Below, piece after piece: positions 37,740 to 46,541 of a DNA stretch of 64,000 nt (position 1 is its first letter; each line of letters begins with the position of its first letter). Origin of the DNA: Bacillus sp. SM2101 (GTDB taxonomy: Bacteria > Bacillota > Bacilli > Bacillales > SM2101); assembly GCF_018588585.1 (NCBI RefSeq), contig NZ_JAEUFG010000009.1, forward strand, positions 62,001 to 126,000, written 5' to 3'. The translations under genes were made by a program, and so were the position numbers. The notes beneath the pieces were generated by a model that was not told where the DNA came from, did not search any database, and was given only the letters and a program-made list of their open reading frames with translations.

Positions 37740-37779
37740 CCTAAAAGGTTAATAACAACATTGCTTGGACCTACTAAAG

Positions 37780-37816
37780 GAAATAGACCCTTTCGATCTT
37801 TGGGTCTATTTCAAAA
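37780..37816. terminator. Hairpin between convergent genes
   Basis: GAAATAGACCC (37780-37790) and GGGTCTATTTC (37802-37812) form a perfect 11-nt stem. No T run is present on either strand, so it is a weak or factor-assisted stop for the GNAT gene. Confidence 0.6.
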
Positions 37817-37867
37817 TCAGCTTTATGTTATAGTGCAAATGGTGTAGAAATACGCTTGAAACGCATT

Positions 37868-38311
37868 CTATGATTCAAAAACATAAGAAAGTGCTTTTAG
37901 AGCTTCATTAACAGTTTCAACAGTTACATTAGCTTTATTAGATAGCTCTTTTAAAGGGTGGTGCAATGATGCAGGGCGTACAAGAATAAGTGGTTTATGT
38001 AAAGTGATTGCCGCACTTGCATCCATTGCTGTATTCCATTGTCTATATTTTTCTCCAAATAGTGCAATGACAATGTCAGCTTTATTCATTAACACTTGTG
38101 TTCTGAAATTGTTAAAATCAGAGGCGGCATCATCTTTAAAAATCGCATTTGGCTGTTCACCTAAAATGTTCTCTCCTATATTGTCAGAGCGGTCATGATT
38201 CTCCATTGGGCCAACAAATGTTAATGGAAGCTGTAAAGCTTTTGCTTTTTCCTTAATTTCATCTCTCCAATTACTATGAATTTCTCCTGCAAGATAAACA
38301 GTTAATTCCAT
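37868..38311 (-). CDS. ytoQ: YtoQ-family protein (nucleoside 2-deoxyribosyltransferase-like)
   Basis: 147 residues from ATG 38311, preceded by GGAGGT. Conserved YtoQ features: VYLAGEIHSNWRDEI at the N-terminus, FVGPMENHDRSDNIGE, and ADIVIALFGEKYRQWNTAMDAS. The fold is that of nucleoside 2-deoxyribosyltransferases, with DIVIALF resembling their nucleotide-binding strand. The biochemical activity of YtoQ is unknown to me. It converges on the GNAT gene; the next repeat element lies directly upstream, within its promoter region. Confidence 0.9.
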   Translation of the reverse strand: MELTVYLAGEIHSNWRDEIKEKAKALQLPLTFVGPMENHDRSDNIGENILGEQPNAIFKDDAASDFNNFRTQVLMNKADIVIALFGEKYRQWNTAMDASAAITLHKPLILVRPASLHHPLKELSNKANVTVETVNEALKALSYVFES

Positions 38312-38343
38312 ATAAATACCTCCGATGATCATTTTAATTTTTA

Positions 38344-38508
38344 TAAGGACTTTTTTTTGTAAACTTTGTTGTTATCGTTTTTATACTAGAAGATAAAGAT
38401 GTCATTTTACGTAAAAGTCATCGATCTATTGAAAAAATGATGCTACGAGTACTAGTTGTATACGTGTTTAGTACAAAGAACAACAATCTTTCGCAAACAA
38501 GCTTTTAT
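38344..38508 (-). repeat. Dispersed inverted-repeat element, reversed copy upstream of ytoQ
   Basis: Same family in opposite orientation: on the minus strand it reads AAAAGCTTGTTTGCGAAAG, then TTGTTGTTCTTTGTACTAA, and the core ACACGTATACAACTAGTACT followed by CGTAGCATC. It ends in AACAAAGTTTACAAAAAAAAG. This copy shows that the core is directional and that copies occur both ways round. Confidence 0.8.
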
Positions 38509-38685
38509 AAAAGAATATTCATTCACAGCTTATTGCATGTAATAACTGTTAATAATTTAGTGCTTACATTGTTATTGTGATGTAATTAAACTATTTTACA
38601 TAATGATTTTACTGCGCATTAAATAGTCTTGGCAGTTTTTCCATTATAAAGCTCCATTACAGGGTTTTGCTTGTCTTGGTTTTTA

Positions 38686-39129
38686 TTAAGAATTAGCTTC
38701 AAGAGCATCTTTTAATTTTGTTAAATGTTGACTGTCTTCTTGTTTTAAAATTTTTATAAAGAAAGGGCGTATAATTCGCATTTTTAAGCCTTTAGTGTTA
38801 ACTTCACAGGAAAAGTCTATTCTAGTACCACCTTCAGTTTCTGAGAATTCATAATGATAGATGGTTTCAAGACCTTGTAGGGCACTTCTAGCAGAGTAAG
38901 ATTTATTCTTTGAAAAAGATATGTATTCTATGATAGCCTCTGCCTTTTTTCCTCGAATTTCTCTAACTTCCTTAAACTTAGTATGCTGACCAATTGGTCC
39001 ATCAGTCATTTTTGTTACTTCATCTACATTTGCTAATATTTTAGGTGAATTTTCCATATTAGATGCATAATCAAACGTTTCTTCAATGGATTTACTCACT
39101 ACAATTTGATCTGTAAATGCAATCAACAA
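38686..39129 (-). CDS. SRPBCC (polyketide cyclase/START-like) family protein
   Basis: 147 residues. A helix-grip ligand-binding fold of the polyketide cyclase/dehydrase type: IVVSKSIEETFDYASNMENSPKI (first strand and helix; shown here as IVVSKSIEETFDYA) at the N-terminus and HYEFSETEGGTRIDFSCEV in the last strands. It likely binds a hydrophobic small molecule; no catalytic residues can be named. TTG 39129 or the next TTG (39126) follows AGGAGG. It stands alone, with neither neighbour close enough to suggest an operon. Confidence 0.8.
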   Translation of the reverse strand: MLIAFTDQIVVSKSIEETFDYASNMENSPKILANVDEVTKMTDGPIGQHTKFKEVREIRGKKAEAIIEYISFSKNKSYSARSALQGLETIYHYEFSETEGGTRIDFSCEVNTKGLKMRIIRPFFIKILKQEDSQHLTKLKDALEANS

Positions 39130-39900
39130 CGCTTCCTCCTATACAATTATTTGCTCTTTTCACGTTGATTAGTGTTTTTCATACAAACCTCAATTTTGCT
39201 ACAAATATACAAAAAGTCTGTAAGTTTGTTCTCATCTTTTAGAAGTAACTCTACTTCATAATGCATGTTATGCTCAACATATATACCATAGTAACCTATA
39301 AAAATTATGCCATGCAACAAATAGCTTGTTTAATTCTAATATATCACAATTCCAGAAGCAGCAATTGTTTGTAGTGAATAATTAAAAAATGCAAAATGAA
39401 AATTATAAATAAATCGAATGAGATCATGAGTAATATAGATGTAGTTATTCAATCGGGTGGGGGAATAGCATAACATATGAACAACTAATCAATTGTAGGC
39501 GTCCATATTAATCGTATAATCATGATGAATAGTATATCTTCCTTTGTAGCTATAGGGGCATAGTTTTGGTTTCTTTCATTACAATCAAGAGGGTAAAGTC
39601 TAATAAATGGTAGAGAGTTGTATGAGTATGTCGTTTAAGCAAGCTACTAGAAGAAAAGCTAGAGCAGCCATTGCAAAAATAAATTTAAGAACATGTTAGG
39701 GTTTATTGCTCGGGAGTTACCAACCTTCGTAAAAAGGTAAAAGTAGTAAAAAATATTGCTGTTTCAGAAACAAGGAAAATTTTTGACTAGGCAAGACAGA
39801 GAAGAACCTGTTTACGGTATTCAACATAGTGAGTGAGCATTGTATTCTCCAAAACTCACTCACGGTAATAGCTTGTTTTAAGTTTTAGTTTTATATAGAG
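39130..39900. other. Intergenic region with possible gene remnant
   Basis: No intact gene in about 770 bases. A short plus-strand frame at 39621-39698 (25 codons, MSMSFKQATRRKARAAIA…) lacks a clear ribosome site and stops early; it may be a decayed gene start. A hairpin GTGAGTGAG/CTCACTCAC (39829-39863) lies just beyond the end of the following minus-strand gene and may help terminate it. Confidence 0.4.
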
Positions 39901-40539
39901 TTAATATAGCCGGTTCGCATAAGCTTCATCAAGGTTGCTTTGTAAATCATCAACTGCATCTTTTGGTAGCTGTAAATGACCTGCAAGTATTTTAGCTGCT
40001 GATGGTAATGCATCTTTCATAGGGTAAGATTGATGGTCCCATATTTTCGAACGTAGCATAGCTTTAGCACAATGTATGTATAGTTCCTCAACCTCAACAC
40101 CAATACCTAAACTTGGTATTACACCATTCACTTCCATCTTTTCTAGCAAAACTTGATCTTTAACAATAACAGCTTTACCGTTCACACGAAGAGTTTCTCC
40201 TAAACCAGGAATAATAAAGAGAAGACCAATTTGATTGTTTGAAAGAATGTTACGTAATGAATCTATCTTCTTATTTCCTCTACGTTCAGGAATAAGGAGT
40301 GTTTTATTATCAATAACTTGAACAAATCCAGCACAGTCACCACGGGGAGACACGTCACAGGAGCCATCAGCGTTTGCAGTTCCTATTAATACAAAAGGGG
40401 ATAGTGAAATGAACTTTTTACAATTTTCATCAACAAAAGATATGACCTTATCATTAATCATTTGTTTAGGTTCTCCTATGATTGTACGTAATTCCTCTTC
40501 AGTAGTAATGGTATCTTTAAAGTTTTTTAATATTGTCAT
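39901..40539 (-). CDS. Pyridoxamine 5-phosphate oxidase-family FMN-binding protein
   Basis: 212 residues, split beta-barrel flavin-binding fold. Marks: FVLIGTANADGSCDVSPRGD, LLIPERRGNKKIDSLRNIL, IGLLFIIPGLGETLRVNGKA. This is the DR2398-type subgroup, known as putative FMN-dependent oxidoreductases rather than true PdxH; the substrate is not known. ATG 40539 follows GGAAGGTG. It is monocistronic and divergent from the alanine symporter gene, with 287 bases between. Confidence 0.85.
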   Translation of the reverse strand: MTILKNFKDTITTEEELRTIIGEPKQMINDKVISFVDENCKKFISLSPFVLIGTANADGSCDVSPRGDCAGFVQVIDNKTLLIPERRGNKKIDSLRNILSNNQIGLLFIIPGLGETLRVNGKAVIVKDQVLLEKMEVNGVIPSLGIGVEVEELYIHCAKAMLRSKIWDHQSYPMKDALPSAAKILAGHLQLPKDAVDDLQSNLDEAYANRLY

Positions 40540-40750
40540 AATACAAACACCTTCCTTTGTAAACTAATTTTACTATATTATAGATAATTGTAAAACTAGG
40601 AAATATTGTTTTGATTAATAGATTTGTAGCTTCTTTATACAACGCTTATACACTATTTATGTAGGAGTTTACTTATGAAAGTACTGTAAAAATAATAAAT
40701 ATAAGAAATCACTTTAATAAATATAATTTTTTGATATATTAAAAAAATTA

Positions 40751-40779
40751 TTGCAATATTCTATTTCGTTGTTTATAAT
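40751..40779 (+). promoter_or_regulatory. Promoter of the alanine symporter gene
   Basis: -35 TTGCAA (40751-40756), 17-base spacer, -10 TATAAT (40774-40779). The predicted start, near 40786, leaves a 40-base leader with no room for a riboswitch. Confidence 0.75.
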
Positions 40780-40826
40780 TTAGTACATAACAGCGGAGAA
40801 GTGATGCATCAAGAGGAGGAAAGTAA

Positions 40827-42260
40827 GTGGGACAGTTATTCAATACCATTGTTACCGAACTAAATAATTATCTTTGGTCTTATATTTTAATAGGTTTATT
40901 AATCGGTTTAGGTGTATATTTTTCTTTTAGAACGAAGTTTGTACAATTTAGACTTTTAGGTGAAATGTTTAGACTGTTGACAGATAAAGCTACGGTCTCA
41001 GCAGACGGTAAAAAAGGGATTTCATCCTTTCAATCGTTTTGTATCGGTGCGGCAACAAGAATTGGAACAGGTAACTTAGCCGGTGTGGCCATTGCCATAG
41101 GACTTGGGGGCCCTGGTGCAGTTTTTTGGATGTGGATCGTTGCTTTAGTAGGTGGTGCAACAAGCTTTATCGAAAGCACGTTAGCACAAATATACAAAGT
41201 TAAGGATAAAAATGGATTCAGAGGTGGGCCTGCTTATTATATTGAAAAAGCTTTAAATGCACGTTGGTTAGGGATTATCTTTGCGATATTCATTACGATT
41301 AGCTTTGGGTTGATTTTTAACTCAGTACAGTCAAATACGATCTCAGTTGCATTTGAATCAGCCTTTGGCACAAGTCGTCTCGTAATGGGTTTAATTATAA
41401 CTGGAGTATCGGCACTCGTAATATTTGGTGGCATAAACCGCATAGCAAAAGTGTCTCAAGTTGTTGTACCAGTTATGGCGGTATTCTATCTTCTCATCGG
41501 CTTATTTATTATTGTTACAAACTTCCAAGCAATACCTGGAGTATTTAGTTTAATTATATCTAGTGCATTCGGCTTCAATGAAGCTCTCGGTGGTACAGTT
41601 GGTGCAGCTATTTCTTATGGGGTTAAACGTGGCTTATTCTCTAATGAAGCTGGAATGGGTAGTGCTCCAAATGCAGCAGCAACAGCTACAGTCTCTCACC
41701 CTGCAAAACAAGGTCTTATTCAAACATTAGGTGTTTTCGTTGACACATTATTCGTATGTAGTGCAACAGCATTTATTATTTTATTATCAAATGAATATCA
41801 AACAGGAACTTTCGAGGGAATCAACTTACTGCAAGCATCGTTAGTTTCACATGTTGGTCCTTGGGCAAGCGTATTTATTGCGATTTCAATTTTCTTATTT
41901 GCATTTAGTTCAATTATCGGTAGTTATTACTATGGTGAAACGAACATTGAGTTTATTAAGAAAGATAATACGGTATTATTCTTATATCGCATTGCAGCGT
42001 TAGGAATGGTATTATTTGGCTCGTTAGCAAGTGTACAAATCGTATGGGATTTAGCAGATTTATCAATGGCATTAATGGCTATAACCAATTTAATTGCTAT
42101 CGCATTTCTAGGCAAAATTGCTTTCAAAACATTGGATGATTATGTCTCTCAACTCAAAGTCGGTAAAAACCCAGTATTCCACGTATCAAACGTAGATGGT
42201 TTGCAGAATGTTGAGTGTTGGGGAGAAGAAGAGAAAATTGACAAGAAAAAAGCTGTGTGA
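40827..42260 (+). CDS. Sodium:alanine (AGCS family) symporter
   Basis: 477 residues with about ten to eleven membrane helices. AGCS signature near residues 75-100: GAATRIGTGNLAGVAIAIGLGGPGAVFWMW (given as GAATRIGTGNLAGVAIA and GGPGAVFWMW), then FRGGPAYYIE and GLFSNEAGMGSAPNAAATA. Such proteins take up alanine or glycine with Na+ or H+ at the membrane. GTG 40827 follows GAGGAGGA with close to ideal spacing. Own promoter and terminator show a single-gene unit. Confidence 0.93.
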   Translation: MGQLFNTIVTELNNYLWSYILIGLLIGLGVYFSFRTKFVQFRLLGEMFRLLTDKATVSADGKKGISSFQSFCIGAATRIGTGNLAGVAIAIGLGGPGAVFWMWIVALVGGATSFIESTLAQIYKVKDKNGFRGGPAYYIEKALNARWLGIIFAIFITISFGLIFNSVQSNTISVAFESAFGTSRLVMGLIITGVSALVIFGGINRIAKVSQVVVPVMAVFYLLIGLFIIVTNFQAIPGVFSLIISSAFGFNEALGGTVGAAISYGVKRGLFSNEAGMGSAPNAAATATVSHPAKQGLIQTLGVFVDTLFVCSATAFIILLSNEYQTGTFEGINLLQASLVSHVGPWASVFIAISIFLFAFSSIIGSYYYGETNIEFIKKDNTVLFLYRIAALGMVLFGSLASVQIVWDLADLSMALMAITNLIAIAFLGKIAFKTLDDYVSQLKVGKNPVFHVSNVDGLQNVECWGEEEKIDKKKAV

Positions 42261-42288
42261 TAATTAAGTAAAACGAAACATTAAAGCG

Positions 42289-42318
42289 GAGACAGGATTT
42301 TATTCTGTCTCTTTTTTG
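42289..42318 (+). terminator. Terminator of the alanine symporter gene
   Basis: GAGACAG (42289-42295) pairs with CTGTCTC (42305-42311) around a 9-nt loop, followed by TTTTTTG. Confidence 0.9.
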
Positions 42319-42768
42319 TGTAAAGTTATCTATTATACAAATTGTTGTTAGCTATTTAATGAGAGCAGTCAATATGCTTAATTTAAACCATTTTAGTGAG
42401 CTACTAGAAAATAGCTGCTATGTGTTATACACTGAAAAAAGTAAGCAAAGCACCTACACCATGTTAAAACTTCTTTCTATGTAGGTGGTAGTTTCATTAG
42501 CCAAATTGATTGTATCAACCTTAAGATTTTACTCATCCTAAATTCCGTTGTAAAAAGAGCATTAATGTGTAAATCTTAGAAGTTATTTAATAGCAAATAA
42601 TAGGTAAATATGGTATATTGTTAAGTGTATCCAACTTATGATTTGTATAAATTAAGAATAATTCTCGTTTTAAATATCTGAAAATTCAATAAATAAAAAA
42701 ATCCCAGGTATGGTTACAATTCCTTTCAGTCCATTTTCATCTCAATATGGGGGTTTACATTCATAATT
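42319..42768. other. Intergenic region, nothing recognised
   Basis: About 450 bases without a gene. GCACCTACACCATG…CATGTAGGTGG-like sequence (42449-42490: CCTACA…TGTAGG) forms a short hairpin with no T run. Confidence 0.3.
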
Positions 42769-42931
42769 AGGGTTGTTTTCGTATATATTGTTGTTTTTCA
42801 TCCTAATCAATAAACACGAACACAACTAGTACTCGTAGCATCTTTTTCTTCTATTATATGATGATAATCATCTAAGACCTCTTTTTACAGTCTGTATCAA
42901 TAACAACTAGCACTATTTACGAAAAGAGGCA
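42769..42931 (+). repeat. Dispersed inverted-repeat element upstream of the subtilisin gene
   Basis: Left end AGGGTTGTTTTCGTATATATTG, TTTTTCAT, core AACACGAACACAACTAGTACT then CGTAGCATC; right end TTTACGAAAAGAGGC complements the left. It ends about 50 bases before the start codon of the intracellular protease. Confidence 0.8.
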
Positions 42932-42979
42932 TAATAAAAAAAGCTAGGCAAGTGCTATTATCGATAGGAGGTACTTTCA

Positions 42980-43918
42980 ATGAGTCAAATTCGACTAATA
43001 CCGTATAAGGTTGACCAAATTGTTGACAAAACAACCGAAATACCACAAGGAGTAGCATTAATAGAAGCACCAAGTAAGTGGGAAAAGGGATATATGGGAA
43101 ATGATGTTGTTGTTGCTGTATTAGACACAGGATGTGATATTGAACACCCTGATTTAAAAGATAGAATAATAGATGGAAGGAATTTTACTAACGATTATGG
43201 TGGAGATGTATCAAATTTTGATGATAACCAATATCATGGTACGCATGTAGCCGGTACAATAGCGGCTACATTAAACAATAATGGCGTTGTTGGTGTTGCA
43301 CCAGAAGTAAAACTATTGATTTTGAAGGTATTATCCAAAGATGGATCAGGTAGCTATAAGGGATTAATTGATGCATTGGATTATGCAATAAATTGGCGTG
43401 GACCCTATGGTGAAAAAGTTCGTGTTATATCCATGTCTCTTGGAGGGCCAGAAAATGTATCTAGTCTACATACCGCAATAAAAAATGCAGTCAATAACGA
43501 TATTTTAGTCGTATGTGCAGCGGGGAACGAGGGGGATGGAAACGTGGATACAATAGAAAGAAGCTACCCAGGTTATTATGATGAAGTCGTGTCGGTCGGA
43601 GCTGTCGACTTTGACAAAAGACTAGCTGATTTTACGAATACACATGAGGAAATTGATTTAGTCGCACCAGGAGTTAAGGTTTTGTCAACATATCCAAATA
43701 ATAAATATGCTAGGCTGTCTGGGACATCGATGGCTACACCACATGTTTCTGGTGCAGCAGCCTTGTTGTTAAATGAGAAAGAAAAAGAGTTAGGTAGAAA
43801 AATATGCGAAAACGAGTTATATGATATTTTAATTGAGCATACTCAACCAATTGGCTATAGCAGACATGCGGAAGGGAATGGGCTTCTTTATTTAGGAAAT
43901 AAACAACTGACTGAATAA
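42980..43918 (+). CDS. Intracellular serine protease (subtilisin family S8)
   Basis: 312 residues without signal peptide. The short N-terminal propeptide carries the LIPYKV motif that blocks the active site of Bacillus intracellular subtilisins until it is cleaved. Catalytic triad: Asp 49 (AVLDTGCD), His 86 (YHGTHVAGT), Ser 250 (SGTSMATPHVSG); oxyanion Asn in CAAGNEGDG. It degrades cytosolic proteins, typically late in growth and sporulation. ATG follows ATAGGAGG. A repeat element lies directly upstream. Length fits ISP-type enzymes. Confidence 0.95.
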   Translation: MSQIRLIPYKVDQIVDKTTEIPQGVALIEAPSKWEKGYMGNDVVVAVLDTGCDIEHPDLKDRIIDGRNFTNDYGGDVSNFDDNQYHGTHVAGTIAATLNNNGVVGVAPEVKLLILKVLSKDGSGSYKGLIDALDYAINWRGPYGEKVRVISMSLGGPENVSSLHTAIKNAVNNDILVVCAAGNEGDGNVDTIERSYPGYYDEVVSVGAVDFDKRLADFTNTHEEIDLVAPGVKVLSTYPNNKYARLSGTSMATPHVSGAAALLLNEKEKELGRKICENELYDILIEHTQPIGYSRHAEGNGLLYLGNKQLTE

Positions 43919-44112
43919 GATACTTTGTATTCTTATGTTTTGCTTTTCAAAGTTCAACTGCAAGATAAAAATGGAAGTAATAACAACCAATGATTTCGTT
44001 GGGACTATTTGTAGAGCTTTTGGTTTTGCAGAAATTATGAATTTCAACTGTAGTTTGATAAATAGCAAAATCTAAATATTTGCTCGATGACTGACCTTCT
44101 TAGTTATTTAAT
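43919..44112. other. Intergenic region, nothing recognised
   Basis: About 190 bases between the protease gene and the next repeat element. I see no clear intrinsic terminator after the protease gene. Confidence 0.3.
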
Positions 44113-44280
44113 GAAGGCTGTATTCACATTAATTGTTGCTTTTCGTAATGAAAACTAAAAATGGATACATTTAATGTGCGCGGCATCTTATCATTTTTCA
44201 AGACTATTAAAATCATATAGTAGGTATCAGTTCTCTCAAATTTAAGTAAAAAGAGCAACAAAGTGTACGATAAAGCTTCT
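44113..44280 (+). repeat. Dispersed inverted-repeat element downstream of the subtilisin gene
   Basis: Left end GAAGGCTGTATTCACATTA then ATTGTTGCTTTTCGTAAT; middle GGATACATTTAATG and GCGGCATC; right end AGAGCAACAAAGTGTACGAT plus AAAGCTTC complements the left. Confidence 0.7.
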
Positions 44281-44382
44281 CATAAACTTTATGACAGGTG
44301 AGTATGTTTATTGTATGCAAAGTAACAAGCTATGTAACCCAGCGAAATTGAATGTAAAAAGAAAAAGAGAGGATGAAGCAAG

Positions 44383-44598
44383 ATGGGGTTAAAAATGAAA
44401 AAAGTTTGCCAGCGGTGTGATATTTCGTTAAAGAAGGATGCTGATGCTTATATTTGCTCTTATGAATGTACATTTTGTCCTCAATGTAGCGCTGAAGTCA
44501 AAAATATTTGTCCGAATTGTGGAGGTGAGCTTGTCAGTAGACCGAAAAGAGATGGGAAATTAAGAACTGTTATGAATGTGTTGAACAACTCAAAATAA
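44383..44598 (+). CDS. DUF1272 small zinc-ribbon protein
   Basis: 71 residues. The core has paired cysteines: KKVCQRCDISLKKDADAYIC, SYECTFCPQC and NICPNCGGELVSRPKR, fitting two zinc-binding knuckles. This is the DUF1272 pattern; function unknown. ATG 44383 follows AGAGAGGATG; the second ATG (44395) would give MKKVC and is a reasonable alternative. It converges on the tarA gene with no obvious terminator between, only 74 bases. Confidence 0.88.
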   Translation: MGLKMKKVCQRCDISLKKDADAYICSYECTFCPQCSAEVKNICPNCGGELVSRPKRDGKLRTVMNVLNNSK

Positions 44599-44672
44599 TG
44601 AAGGGTAGCAGAAAAGGAAAAATCTTAAAATATGAAGTTTAAAACGAGGGAATATTCGCTAACAATATTACT

Positions 44673-45404
44673 TTAGCTTCGATGATATTTCTTTTTAAGT
44701 ACTCGCACCATAAATTTCGGAATGGCAATCATTCTTTTTAACCTAGATGGTTCTTTAATTAATCGATATAGCCATTCTAAATTAGTATCCCTCCATATTT
44801 TTGGTGCTCTTTTGACTACACCAGCCCATACATTAAAACTTCCTCCGAGCCCGATGAAAACCCCTTTATTAAAGTTATGCATGCTTTTTGCAATCCAATT
44901 TTCCTGTTTTGGAAACCCGAGACCTACTAACACAATATCGGGCTCAGTTTCCTTAATCTGAGAGATGATCGTTTCATCATTATCATCAAAATAACCATGG
45001 TGAAATCCAACGATATCTACATGTGGGTATCGTTGTTGAATGTTTTTCGCAGTTAGGCCAATAACGTCAGGTTTTGCACCTAAAAGATAAATTTTGTAAC
45101 GATGCTTGTTTGCAATATTTAAGAGCTGCTCCATAAAATCTATACCCGTTAATTTTTCTTTGAGTGGTTTACCTAAGATTTTGGAAGCAATTACAATGCC
45201 TGCTCCATCCGGGATAATGTAGGTAGCTTTTTTTAGGGTTAAATCGTATGATGGATTTGATTTAGCATATGTAATAATTTCAGGATTTGCTGTAACGATA
45301 AAGGTTTTTTGAGAAACTTGCATTCTATTGTGAACTTCTCTTAAGAAGTTTTCCATTCGATTGTTAACAAATTCATATCCCATAACCTCATCAAACTTAA
45401 CCAT
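44673..45404 (-). CDS. tarA: N-acetylglucosaminyldiphosphoundecaprenol N-acetylmannosaminyltransferase (TagA/TarA)
   Basis: 243 residues, WecG/TagA/CpsF glycosyltransferase (GT26). It adds ManNAc to lipid-linked GlcNAc, completing the wall teichoic acid linkage disaccharide on the cytosolic face of the membrane. Motifs: IVTANPEIITYAK, IIPDGAGIVIASKILG, ERLTG-like EKLTGIDFMEQLL, LLGAKPDVIG, and GLGFPKQENWIAKSM near the end. ATG 45404 follows CGGGGGATA. Divergent from tarD with 741 bases between, as tagAB and tagDEF are divergent in B. subtilis 168. The C-terminus (RVLKKKYHRS) is basic, suiting membrane contact. Confidence 0.93.
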   Translation of the reverse strand: MVKFDEVMGYEFVNNRMENFLREVHNRMQVSQKTFIVTANPEIITYAKSNPSYDLTLKKATYIIPDGAGIVIASKILGKPLKEKLTGIDFMEQLLNIANKHRYKIYLLGAKPDVIGLTAKNIQQRYPHVDIVGFHHGYFDDNDETIISQIKETEPDIVLVGLGFPKQENWIAKSMHNFNKGVFIGLGGSFNVWAGVVKRAPKIWRDTNLEWLYRLIKEPSRLKRMIAIPKFMVRVLKKKYHRS

Positions 45405-45875
45405 TTTTAATATCCCCCGATATATTTACAAAATAATTATCCAATAATTGTATCCCTTAAAACTGGTAGAAAAAAATTTATAATATAGATACACTAGAAT
45501 GTTATTTTCGCATAAATTCAACTAAAAATATAGTGTTATTGGCATGAAAGTCATATTTTTGCTTTCATCAAAATATTTGGAATTGAGTGAAGCTATTCAT
45601 TTCTTTACATATATGAATGAACTATATGTTTGTATAGTTAAGGGTATATCGGATAAATATACTAGTATTATGAGTATATTTATTTTGGAAATCCCGTCAA
45701 TCAGTAGAAAATAATTAATATATACAGCAACCTTTGGTAAAATAGATGTCATAAACAATAATGTAAGTATTGGTGAGAGAGGATAATTATTCATGTTTTA
45801 ACAAAATTTAAAATTATGATATTGAGTCTAGGTGTGTAATTGTTATTCTATACAAAGGAATTGCGCTAGATACTA
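45405..45875. other. Divergent teichoic-acid control region, left half
   Basis: No supported gene. It should hold the tarA promoter on the minus strand, which I could not fix. AT content is high. Confidence 0.35.
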
Positions 45876-45994
45876 AAAAGCTGTTTTCAAGGTTTTAATT
45901 TTTCGTACCAAAAAATAGACAAGTATATTAACGATTGTAGTTATCATCTTTTTCTCTGTATACAAGATGCCTCAGCTAGCTGCGAAAAGAGCCT
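45876..45994 (+). repeat. Dispersed inverted-repeat element in the tarA-tarD control region
   Basis: Left end AAAAAGCTGTTTTCAAGG; right end TGCGAAAAGAGCCTACTT complements AAGGCTNTTTTCG-type ends. About 120 bp; the core is degenerate (GTATACAAGATG, GCATC missing). Confidence 0.6.
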
Positions 45995-46023
45995 ACTTCA
46001 AAAAGCACTTGATAATATTTGTA

Positions 46024-46052
46024 TTGTTGTCAAGCGATGTTTATCTTATAAT
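46024..46052 (+). promoter_or_regulatory. Promoter of the tarD-led operon
   Basis: -35 TTGTTG (46024-46029), 17-base spacer, -10 TATAAT (46047-46052), about 95 bases before the tarD start. Confidence 0.65.
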
Positions 46053-46145
46053 TAGTTTTTTATGCTAGTGGAAACCTGTTCATACATTCATTTGCAATAC
46101 TTGCATCTATATTATGCCTTTTAAAAAGAAGGGACGTAAGACGTT

Positions 46146-46541
46146 ATGAAAAAAATTATTACCTATGGAACGTTTGATTTGTTGCATTGGGGGCATGTTA
46201 ACCTTCTGAAAAGAGCAAGAGAGTTAGGCGACAACCTTACTGTTGGCTTATCAACTGATGAGTTTAATAAAATGAAAAATAAGCAATCCTATCATAATTT
46301 TGAAAATAGAAAAAAAGTAATTGAAGCAATACGTTACGTTGACAAAGTAATTCCAGAAAAAAATTGGGAGCAGAAAGCTGATGATATCATTACGCATAAT
46401 GTTGATATTTTTGTTATGGGAGATGATTGGAAGGGGAAATTTGACTATTTAGAGGATTATTGTCATGTTATTTATATGCCAAGAACAAAGAGTATTTCTA
46501 CAACTATGATAAAAAAAAATATGGAGTTATTTACTGAATAA
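46146..46541 (+). CDS. tarD: Glycerol-3-phosphate cytidylyltransferase
   Basis: 131 residues. Makes CDP-glycerol from CTP and glycerol-3-phosphate for the teichoic acid linkage unit. The cytidylyltransferase nucleotide site is YGTFDLLHWGHVNLLKRA with the HxGH motif, and the second motif is RTKSISTT near the C-terminus. Normal length for TagD/TarD. ATG follows GAAGGGACG. The stop overlaps the next start (TAATG), so tarB is translationally coupled and leads the operon with it. Confidence 0.95.
   Translation: MKKIITYGTFDLLHWGHVNLLKRARELGDNLTVGLSTDEFNKMKNKQSYHNFENRKKVIEAIRYVDKVIPEKNWEQKADDIITHNVDIFVMGDDWKGKFDYLEDYCHVIYMPRTKSISTTMIKKNMELFTE

Noticed and set aside
39621-39698. Short frame resembling the start of a phage-type ATPase (MSFKQATRRKAR)
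   Set aside because: It stops after 25 codons with no continuation in other frames that I can recognise, so the resemblance may be chance.
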